This document shows, piece after piece, positions 24,239-33,900 of a DNA stretch of 64,000 bases. The stretch spans positions 11,071,001-11,135,000 of the forward strand of contig CM055605.1 in assembly GCA_029379385.1 (NCBI GenBank). The letters are read 5' to 3'. The position numbers and the translations under genes were made by a program. A model generated the notes under the pieces. It was not told the DNA's origin, did no database searches, and saw only the letters and a list, made by a program, of their open reading frames with translations. The stretch comes from Quillaja saponaria. Lineage: Eukaryota > Streptophyta > Magnoliopsida > Fabales > Quillajaceae. Numbering within the stretch: the stretch's first letter is position 1; every line of letters begins with the position of its first letter.

Positions 24239-24277
24239 ATCAATAGTCAAAAAGACCTGGCTCTGTTAATCCGGCTC

Positions 24278-25629
24278 TAGGACTTTTGGACAGAAGGGTC
24301 CAAGTTCCAATATTTTTGTCCATAATGGCAGGATCTAAAAAATAATAGTCAAAATAGGGTAAAAGTAGAAATTGGATTTTCAAAATCCAAGTTATAGGTC
24401 CACGACAGCTTCTCTCTCTCTAGTCAACTCCCCTCTCTCCAGCCAAAGCATGCTACTGTAGATTTTAGAAACGTGATTTTTTAAATTCGGTTTCACTAGA
24501 GTACAAAGTTTTTGTCTGCCTTTTCCTCATTCAAAATGCGTGATATATTTTAAATTTATAGTGTATGATATTTGTAAATTTTAAAATGTATGATAATTTT
24601 TAAATTTGTGAATGATATTTTATAAATTTAAAATGTATGATATTTTATAAATTTAAAGTGTATGATATTTTTAAATTTAAAGTGTATGATATTTTTTAAA
24701 TTTATAGTGTATAATATTTTAATTTTAAAATAAATGATAATTTTTAAATTTATAATGTATGATATTTTTATATTTTTAAATGTATGATAATTTTTAAATT
24801 TATAGTTATGAAAATTTTTAAATTTAAAGTGTATGATATTTTTTAAATTATAGGGTATGATATTTTTAATTAAAGTGTGTGATATTTTTTAAATTTATAG
24901 TGTATGATAATTTTAAATTTAAAGTGTATGATAATTTTTTAATTATAGAGTATGATAATTTTTAAATTTATAGTGTATGATTTTTAAAATTTTAAATGTA
25001 TGATAATTTTTAAATTATAGTGTATGATATTTTTAAATTACAGTATATGATATTTTAAAATTTTAAAATTTATGATATTTTTTAAATTTACAGTGTGTGA
25101 TATTTTTTAAATTTATAGTGTATGATATTTTAAAATTTTAAAATTCATGATATTTTTAAAATTTAAAGTGTGTAATATTTTTTAAATTTATAGTGTATGA
25201 TATTTTAAATTTTAAAAGGCATGATATTTTTTTAATTTAAAATATATGATATGACATAAGAAATTATAAAGTTGTTTAGTAATAAAATTTTTATAAATTT
25301 AATTTAAAATCATGGTTTTCTTAAGATATTATACACTATAAATTTAAAATATATTATACACTTAACTTCTTCTTTTTTACATAAATTATCATGAACTTTA
25401 AATAAGGGAAAGGAAGACAAAAATTTTGGTCTATAATAAAATCGGATTTCACTAGATTTACAAAAGCCACGGTGGCATGCTTTAGCTGAGAGAAGGGAGC
25501 TGACTGGATCCAAAAACAGGATTTTGAAAATCCAGTTTCTACTTTTACTCCATTTTGGCTATTATTTTTAGATCCTACTATCATGGACAAAAACCTTAGA
25601 ACTTAGACCCTTATGTTTAAAAATCTTTT
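24278..25629. mobile_element. Foldback element with long inverted arms
   Basis: The arms are imperfect inverted copies of each other over roughly 250 bases. The left arm at about 24281-24520 has AAGGGTCCAAGTTCC, GTCCATAATGGCAGGATCT and TTGGATTTTCAAAATCCA. The complement of 25430-25625 has AAGGGTCTAAGTTCT, GTCCATGATAGTAGGATCT and CTGGATTTTCAAAATCC. The pentamer GGCTC occurs just outside both ends (24273-24277, 25630-25634) and may be a target duplication. The interior is the minisatellite at 24536-25255. There is no coding sequence. Superfamily is uncertain; Mutator-like foldback is one possibility. Confidence 0.7.
24536..25255. repeat. AT minisatellite, ~22-24-base unit
   Basis: About 30 diverged copies of a unit close to TATGATATTTTTAAATTTA plus (A/T)AGTG run end to end. 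Two unit forms, ending AAAGTG or ATAGTG, alternate irregularly. The array fills the centre of the foldback element. Its composition is almost entirely A and T. Confidence 0.88.
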
Positions 25630-25671
25630 GGCTCCACGAGTAAGATCAAAATTATTGTCTCTACCCTTTTA

Positions 25672-25968
25672 CGGCTAGTTTCGTACATAAAAATGGTTAT
25701 TCTATTTCATGTATAATTCTATGGATTGAGCATCATTTTGTTTGGTACGTTTTTAACCTTAGAATACTCATTCTATTCTAGTAATTTTATTTCATAAAAA
25801 TTGGAATCCTTAAACCCCACCTATGATCGTGAGTTGCTCATTCTTATTTCTATGGAATCAGTTTATTTCACTTAAATGAAAAAAAAATAATTTTATCACA
25901 TAAAATAAAATGTTGAATATTAATAAAATAATAATATTATACATAAATAAATAAAATATATTTATTGT
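25672..25968. mobile_element. Second copy of Harbinger-type MITE, truncated
   Basis: After TTA (25669-25671) the sequence CGGCTAGTTTCGTAC matches the end of the MITE at 19747. The next ~280 bases follow its interior closely (ACTCATTC, ATTTTATTTCATAAAA, GTGAGTTGCTCATTC, TCACATAAAATAAAA, TTGAATA). The match stops near 25968, so the right part and right end are missing. It abuts the gyrase promoter region. Confidence 0.75.
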
Positions 25969-26087
25969 ATGATTTTTCTGCATTTCATTTTTATTCTATT
26001 TTTTGTCCAAACTGCGCAAAAAAATCCTTCATGTATATTCCCAAGTTTTAGAACTTGGAAAACATACATCAAATGCCTCCTTATGTG

Positions 26088-26093
26088 CACGTG
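26088..26093 (+). promoter_or_regulatory. G-box CACGTG
   Basis: A perfect CACGTG hexamer (TGCACGTGTA context) lies 244 bases upstream of the gyrase ATG. G-boxes bind bZIP and bHLH factors, many of them light-linked, which would suit a plastid gene. Use here is inferred. Confidence 0.4.
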
Positions 26094-26119
26094 TATTATC
26101 CAAAGGCAAAATCCACAAC

Positions 26120-26128
26120 TTGGCGCGC
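26120..26128 (+). promoter_or_regulatory. E2F-like site
   Basis: TTGGCGCGC is close to the plant E2F consensus TTTSSCGC and lies about 210 bases upstream of the ATG. It is one of few G+C-rich spots in the promoter. Confidence 0.35.
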
Positions 26129-26160
26129 AAGAACCCACCAAAACCCCACTCTCTACTGTC

Positions 26161-26222
26161 TAGGGTTTAACACTAGCATTTCCTCTTCTCCTTCACTCAT
26201 TTTGCTCAGACAAAAACCCTAA
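26161..26222. promoter_or_regulatory. Pair of opposed telo-boxes
   Basis: TAGGGTTTAA (26161-26170) and AAACCCTAA (26214-26222) are telo-box motifs in opposite orientation about 45 bases apart, just before the start codon. Telo-boxes are known in promoters of plant genes used in dividing cells. The stretch between them is CT-rich, like a plant core-promoter pyrimidine patch. Confidence 0.5.
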
Positions 26223-26277
26223 CTAAATCCTGCAATTTCAGTCAAGATAACGGCATACAAACCCACAATCCTTCCTT

Positions 26278-26304
26278 ATGCCAACCCTATCCAACATTTG
26301 CTAA
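26278..26304 (+). CDS. Possible 8-codon upstream ORF
   Basis: An ATG at 26278 opens eight codons and ends with TAA at 26302-26304, 32 bases before the gyrase ATG and out of frame with it. It matters only if transcription starts upstream of 26278, which the telo-box/CT patch position makes plausible. Confidence 0.3.
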   Translation: MPTLSNIC

Positions 26305-26336
26305 TTCAAAACCCACAATTTCATCCCAATTCTTCT

Positions 26337-29280
26337 ATGGCTTTCTCCTCTGGACTCCGATTCTCCTCCATTCTCCGGTACCAGCTCTCCGTGCCTTATG
26401 CTCCGACCCGGCTATCTAGAATCCAGAAGAACTTCTCGGAGCTCCGATTCTTCTCTCGAACTTCTTCTCGCACCCCCATTCTGGTCCAAGCCAGGAGCAG
26501 GGATGACCCTACGAAAGAAGTGATAGATGAAGGTGGAAATGGGAGCCTTCTGGTGAAGGATAGAAATGGAAATGATGGGAGAGTTGTGCCGACGGAGCTT
26601 CACAAAGAGGCAACTGAAGCGTACATGGCATATGCTATGTCTGTATTGCTCGGTCGTGCCTTGCCAGATGTTCGTGATGGGTTGAAGCCAGTGCACCGGC
26701 GAATTCTGTGAGTAGTGTTGACTAATGTGTTTTTTAAATTTTGTTTCTTGTGCAGTGTAGGAGTTACAAAAAGAATCAGAATGCAAGTGCTGCTTGTATT
26801 CATGTGAATACTCTGTTTTAGCTAGTTATACAGGATCTAAGCCATTGTGTAATAGGAGTTTTTAAGACCGAGTTGGCTTTTGACTCTGATATTGAGTCCA
26901 ACGTCTAACCACACAAATTGGGGTGAAAGAAGGGAGGCATGTACTCCTGCTTAGTAAAGTTTTGTATACCCCTGGTAAAGTTTCGTATATACTATTATTG
27001 AACTATAATTACTATAGCAGTTTTCTTGTAAGTGACCCATTCAATTGTTTAGACCACTAGGGAAATGAACCGCTAGTACTGGGTTGTAGATTCCTTCTTA
27101 TCTAATTCCGGAACACCACACTCTCGAAGAACAGATGCACAAGACTATATGAAATGGTCTAGTTGATTGAAGCTAGATAGGAACGAGAGTCTCATCAGCT
27201 CAGTAAGGATAATCAGTGAAAATAGAATGAAGTTAAGTTGGATTCTTTTTTTGAATGGAGGTGAAGTTAAGATATTAATTATATATAATTGCTTATGATA
27301 ATACTTTGCAAGATAATCTACTAAATTTGTTTAGAAAAATAGGCAGACTTCAATTCAAGTATCTTGGATCAGTGTTGATGGCCTTGTAGGTAAATAAACT
27401 ACTGTTAATGCCTCCTTTTGAAAAACAATCATTCAAATTGTTTTTAGCTATGCAAACTTTTGTAGTCTCTGCCCACTTGTTTTAGATAAAAGTATATTCT
27501 CCATCATTTAAACACTAATCTTGCATAGCTTTTTGGTTTTAAATTCATAGTTGATGTAGTTTTGCTTTGGTAAAAAGAAATGATTTTTCTTGGCTGCACC
27601 CTGAAAACAATCGCGGAGTTTCCCTTACAGAAAATGCCTTTGCTAGTGTGTATTTAAGAATTCGACTATGCATGCTCTATTGTTCACCACTTTGACTTAT
27701 TTGTACATGGGAGATACAATGCAGATTCGCAGAAGACTGGCAAAAAGAGTGTAATTGAAATTATTTCTAAAGATTGTAAAGTTTGAAATATTTACATTTT
27801 ATAATAAAAAGGATTTTTTTATTAAAACGTATACTAGTTCAGCTCACCATAGAGCAACAAGACATTTGATAACAGTTTCTGCCTGTCTATCATGTTATTT
27901 CAACATATGAAAAAATAAAATAAAAAATGCCTTGATATAATCCAGATAATTATGGTCCTAACTCTTCACAATTTGGAGGATTAATTATTTAGTTAGATGT
28001 GAGAAACTCTCCATGTTTAAGTCAAAAATTTTAGTAATAGTTAAATTATATCTAGTGGTTATTTTGTTGAAGGGCTGATGTCTCACATTTATGTTTTTAT
28101 TATTACTTTATTTTATAAATGGGAGCATAATTTTGTTAAGGTGGCAAATTCTTGTGTTTGTGTCCGAGTATAGTTCATGCTAAGGAGTATATTTATAATT
28201 TTTTTTCCTGGAATATAAAACACAAGAATTTATTATATATGAACAAACTGACAACATTTTTGGGTTTCCTTTCTAAACTTTGGCTATAGATTTGCAATGC
28301 ATGAACTCGGCCTTTCATCAAGGAAACCATTCAAGAAATGTGCAAGAGTTGTTGGAGAGGTTAGTTTTTAACAATGGATGTTCTGTTCTCAAATATGAAG
28401 CACTAATTGTATTTTAAAATATGAACCATATATGTTGCTGCTGTTGCAGGTTCTGGGTAAGTTCCATCCCCATGGAGACACCGCTGTGTATGATGCGTTA
28501 GTGCGAATGGCTCAGGTAATTGTGGGATATGTATTTTTTTAGCCCTGATGGAAATACTGGGATTGAATAAACAGGTGAACTATTACCTATCTGTAATATC
28601 AAAATATAACTGATTTTTTATATTCTTAGCATAAGTTGCCATCCTGTCTTCTTTAAGCATGGCTTTTAATTCTACTGGCGCAACAGCTGTGCTAGTTAAA
28701 GATTATCTTCATTTTGATTTTGTTGTCTTCTTTCCTATCCCAGTGGTTGCCAGGAAGGAGTATCCATTGACTTAAAAGTGCTGTTTCTAATAGAAATAGT
28801 GATATCAATGAAAGGCACTGATTATATTTTCACTTAACTTTTTTATCCATTCAATATATCAGCTTCCCCAGTAGCCTTGATGGTTATTTTGCTTTGTCAC
28901 TACCTTGAGGCACCAGTGTTATTAAAGATGACAGGTTTAGGTCTGGTGTTATAAAGATGTTGATTTTCAATTTTCTTTGTTCTTCACTCTAATATGTAAT
29001 TTTTATGTTGATGATAATTTGCGCTGCTCTTTCTCTCTCTCTCTTAGACACACGTGTGTGCATGCACGGGCATACTGTTTACTTTTTGAACTGTCAATAC
29101 AAATGCTATATATGCAATAGCTAAAAGATATATTTTCTTAGCTCATGTCTTCTAAATTTCTTACACTGGTTCGTTCAGGATTTCTCCTTGCGTTGTCCGC
29201 TTGTCCACGGGCATGGAAATTTTGGATCAATTGACGCAGACCCTCCTGCTGCAATGCGTTACACAGAGTGCAGATTGGAA
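26337..29280 (+). CDS. GYRA: gyrase A exons 1-4: transit peptide, active site
   Basis: Exons: 26337-26707, 28290-28359, 28450-28515, 29179-29280. Exon 1 holds the transit peptide and the start of the breakage-reunion domain ([20 protein letters not shown]). Exon 3 carries the quinolone-pocket helix ([17 protein letters not shown]). Thr158 stands at the E. coli Ser83 position and Asp162 at Asp87. Exon 4 carries the catalytic tyrosine Tyr197 ([10 protein letters not shown]; codon 29260-29262), which forms the covalent DNA link. The Thr158-to-Tyr197 distance of 39 residues equals that of the E. coli protein, which supports the splicing model. Confidence 0.95.
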
Positions 29281-30939
29281 GTATGCATTGAACAACTAAT
29301 AAACTTTTTGATGCCACTGACTGTTGGTCTAAGGTTTCCCAATGATATTCTGTTTTCCATTATAAGAATAACTAATTAGTTATTGATTGTCAGTTATGCT
29401 GAATTCTGAATTTCTGATGCCTGTAAAGCGGGATATTTATTCCTCCCATCTGTGTTTATTGTTATTTATTAGTGGTCTGATGACTTATTCTGATTATATG
29501 TCGGGCTTTGAGAGTTTGACCTTCTTCTTTTTATGATATATGATACGCAGTTAATAATTTTTGAAAGTTTAATGGTTGTAAGAAGAAAGTATGATAAAGA
29601 ATTTGGAGAGAAGGGGTCCTAGGAATGGAAAACTTCCTTTATGAAGGGAACATCTGAGAAAATACATGCTTATTGTGTATTGGTTTGTCTGAAGAACTGT
29701 AATGCTTGAATATATTGGATTGGTGTTTGATTAGTTAAAAAAATCTTGAAGGAAAACCGATTTATTTTCTAAGCAGCAAAAAGAAAAATGTTTCAAAGTG
29801 GGTTTCAAGGGGTTGGTAAGGAAAGGTCGAAAACTATAAATTCTTATGCTTTTAAAAATAAGCAATTTGATGTTGTCACTAGAAATGTTAAAGGTCATGT
29901 CTATGGTATATTCTTTGAGATGTTGCCAATGAACCTTAGCTTAATTGTCACCCAATGTTTGGAAAGGCCCTGGCAAGGCCGAGGCCCAAGGTTTGATTGT
30001 TGGCATTTGATTTGCAGGGCGGTAATCCCTTCCATCCCCTGTAGGTGTGCTCCCATTGTTGTAAAATAAATGTTATATTTGATATTGGGTTTTTTGTTGC
30101 TGGATAGTTCTATTAGGATTTGAAGATAATAATGATTTAGTTTGTTTAAAGCTTATGCCTTGGTCCAGTTTTGGCTCTAGTGTCTAATTGAAATTGGATG
30201 CTTCTGTTATGAGAATGACAGAGACTTTAGTAGACAGAGGTAGCTTGACAAACCTGGCTCAGTAATCTGAAATACTTTATGTAGTCTTTGTCCCTGTAAT
30301 CTCCATTTGAGGTGGGGGAGGGGGGTGTCTTTTAATATCCATAACATGCTTACTGTTTGGTGCTTATAATGTCAGCATGAATTATTATTGAGTTCCAAAA
30401 TACTTATCTGGAAATTATGACTTGTTTTCCATTATTAATTGAACTGATCTTGGAGCTGTAGACACTTTTCCTTATCTGATGCGTGCCTGAGATTGATTTT
30501 TCCTGCATTTGACCATCTAATTTGCTGGACTAGAGAACCATAAGCTGGACTATACTATACTTGAGTTAACCTCCTTACACCGGTTGAAATAAGGAACGGA
30601 GTTGCCAATTACAATATGTAATTATGTTCCATGGAATCATGGTCTTGGTATAATTACTATAAGTAATGTTTGTTGGTTTTGGTTTGGAATCACTAAAGCC
30701 TCCTTCCTCCTCTTTTCCTTTCTCCCTCTATCGTATCTCACACCAGTGTTATTAAAGGCCCTAGGCACTAGGGGTCCTTGGAGTCTTGGTCCACGTAATT
30801 AAAAAGAAAAATCTACAGACAATAATGCTTTGTTTTTCCAGAAAGATTTAAGTTTCATCTTTCCTTTAAGCCAAAAAGTGGAAGTAGTGACTGAAACCAG
30901 ATATTCAGCATTCAATTAGACCCACCAGATCAATATTTG

Positions 30940-30981
<42 letters not shown>

Positions 30982-33900
30982 AAACGTACTCAGACATAGA
31001 CTAACGAATATGTTAATTTTTTTTTTTAGAAACAAAACACAGGATATTTAGTTATGCTTTAAGCTACACAAATTTGTTTTCTCTGTAGCATAATAGAGAT
31101 TAGTATAAGAAGAAGAACAGAAAAATAACTTAAGAGAAACATGACAGAAAAGGCAGGATTACCATTGAAACTATGCTCTGTTTTCTGAAAGCAAAACAGG
31201 TTATGTTCTGATTGAGTCTTCAGCCCATATGTGGCTGATATATGGTTTTTGATTGAAGCTCAGCTGCTAACATAGGGTTTTTAATCTTTTATGTACAGTT
31301 CCTACTAGGACTCTTTCAAGACGTTTCCTATTTCTGAGGAAGCTTAGAAAATGATTTTTTATTTATTTGGAATCTTCTGTTTGTGCCTTTTGGGTGCCCC
31401 AAAATACAACGCGCACCTATGTTGTCTAGGCCGGCACCTTATTAAAATCACCCGCCTTTGATACTGGATGAGAAACATCTCACCTTGTGCCTTCTGCGCC
31501 TCAGGCGTGCCTTTAATAACACTCTCACACACTCGCAAGTTCACATAGATACACACATAACTACCTTTGTAAGCACAAAAAACATATGCCAGATGTATAG
31601 ACATTGTCAAAGAACCATTCCGCCTAAAAATTTAAGCTTTTAGGTGAGATCTTAGAAATGAGTTATAATCTCTTATATACCTTTGCATGCGCAAGCCCAT
31701 TAGGCTTTTTAGCATGGAGAATGTGCAGGCCCACTCATATCTTGTGCTTAAATTTAATATATTATTTAGAATGGGTGGCGGCATGGTTCGAACTCTTAAT
31801 CACTTAGTCATATAGGCTTTGATACCATGTTAAATAAAACAGAATGAGGAAAAGGATTGTGGGCTTGACTAGTGAATCAAAGCTCACACTTATAATATTT
31901 ATTTATAATAAACAATAAAACATAGGCTTACACATGTAAGCAACGTGGGACGTAATAATACATTGCTTTTATATTCCTAACACTCCTCTTCAAGATGGAG
32001 CATATAATGCTAAATCTTGTACAAATAAAACCCAATTATCATTCTTAACACTCCCCTACACTTTCAACAACCTAAGAACAATAGGTCAAGCTTCAATCTG
32101 TTTGATGAATGTACTGGTGAATAGTACTTGTGTTGGATGGAAAGAGGAACGATAGGATGTTCTAGAAAAATAAAAGAAGTACTTATGGAAAGAGACACAA
32201 TGGGGAAGTTGACGTAGTAACTGTTTGAGCCGTTAAATCCTAAAACAAAAGAGGTTTAAAAAGGAGAGGGATTGAGCCGTCTATAGACAAAATATATTAC
32301 TAAGGATAGAGAAAAGTGGGAATAACTAGGCTAGAAAAGATGGCTGGCTGCAAAGGCCTTTTTTTTTTTTGGTCCTTTTCTTCATGTGGCGGCTAGAGAA
32401 AAGGAAGAGAGATTAGGGTTTTTGGAAATTGGCTTGGGTTTTAAACATGCTCAGATACCAAGTTAAATAAAATAGAACGAGAAAAAGGATTGTGGGCTTG
32501 ATTGGTGAATCAAAGCCTACACTTATAACCTTCATTTATAGTAAATAATAAAACATAGACTTCCGCATCTAATCAATGTGGGACTTGACAATATAATTAC
32601 TATTATATTCCTAACAGACGTGATGAAGTTATTGCATAATATTTTTTAGCATATTGTTTTCATTTTGTTGTGGTAAAAGAGCTTGTATATTAGTGGCTAT
32701 TATGTGCCCATAATGGTGCCACTACATATTGACATGTCATGTGTGCTTCAAGTGTCAAAGAAAGCTTGGGAGAATTTGTGGCATGTTTTTATGCTCCGAG
32801 CAATATAAAGAGAATTGTTTGTGCAATGTTGCTGGTCGTGTAAACAGCTGGAATTTTTTTTCCACTAGTTCTTATAATCTTTCAACTTTATTTGTATTGA
32901 TTAATGGTTGGAAAGGAACCTGTATGTTACATTCTACATAATAAAGTTGGATACTGTCTGGTCTTCACTGTCTACTTATTGAAGTTCTTTTTAAAGTGCA
33001 GACTTCTTGAAGGATAGTATTCACTTTTGGTTTATATTGGCAGGCACTTACAGAAGCAATGTTATTGGCTGATTTGGATCAAGATACGGTCAGTACTGTT
33101 CCTTACATTACCTTGTTATCTATGGACTTTGGCTATAATGGTTTATTTTGATCACCAGTATGTTTTTGTATTATATGCATCTCCTTTTCTTGTTGCAGGT
33201 TGATTTTCTTCCAAACTTTGATAATTCACAGAAAGAACCATCACTTCTTCCTGCTCGGCTTCCAACCTTATTGTTGAATGGTTCCTCTGGAATTGCGGTA
33301 TTTTTGGGTTTATTTTCTTCCTTATGGTGTTCTGAAATTGCTGATGCTTATTCTTATATAAATCACATGTCTTTTCAAGTATAGGTAATTATTTTTGTCC
33401 ACTTTTCAGGTTGGCATGGCAACCAATATTCCTCCTCATAATCTCGGGGAATTAGTAGACGTGCTCTGTTTATTGATTTATAATCCGGAAGCTACTGTGA
33501 GTACCAAATTTTTGGTCAACTTTCAGATATTTTGTGAAAAATACCTACAGACTATCAGTTAATATTGTAAATTTCAGATTCATTTTATATTGAATGTTTT
33601 GGAACCTTCATATAATTAATTTGGTAGTGACATTCGTTGTTATTAGTTTTTGAATCAGACCTAGGTATTTTATTCTACTAGCTGCCGTATTTCTATCTGT
33701 TCTTGCTAAAATGGAAGCTGGAATGAAGAGCCTTTAATTCTCTCCTCCTACTCCTGTATTTCTCCTCCTTTGTTTTGAGGTGGTCTGTTAGCTTTATGTT
33801 CCAATTTCGATTAAACAGATTTTACTTTTTCAGTTGTGTGACTAGGTGATAGATGTTTGTTTTGATAGTTTATATATAGTATGTTGTGGCGTGCAGTACC

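Larger units (their letters stand above)
29281..33043 (+). other. gyrase intron 4 with several insertions
   Basis: The longest intron, 3763 bases. It holds a (CT)n(TA)n microsatellite (about 30937-30979), inverted-repeat ends at 30744 and 31523, a TRIM-like LTR pair (31828-32616) and a G-rich tract at 30311-30325. A cysteine-rich frame at 32729-32941 has no ATG start and is treated as chance. Confidence 0.8.

Noticed and set aside
26298..26336. TTG at 26298 as an upstream start of the gyrase frame
   Set aside because: The frame is open there, but plant translation normally starts at ATG; the first in-frame ATG is 26337 and begins a normal transit peptide.
32729..32941. Cysteine-rich frame in intron 4 (seven cysteines in the first ~35 codons)
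   Set aside because: No ATG start, no signal peptide, spacing does not fit a known cysteine-rich family, and it lies inside an intron. Treated as chance.
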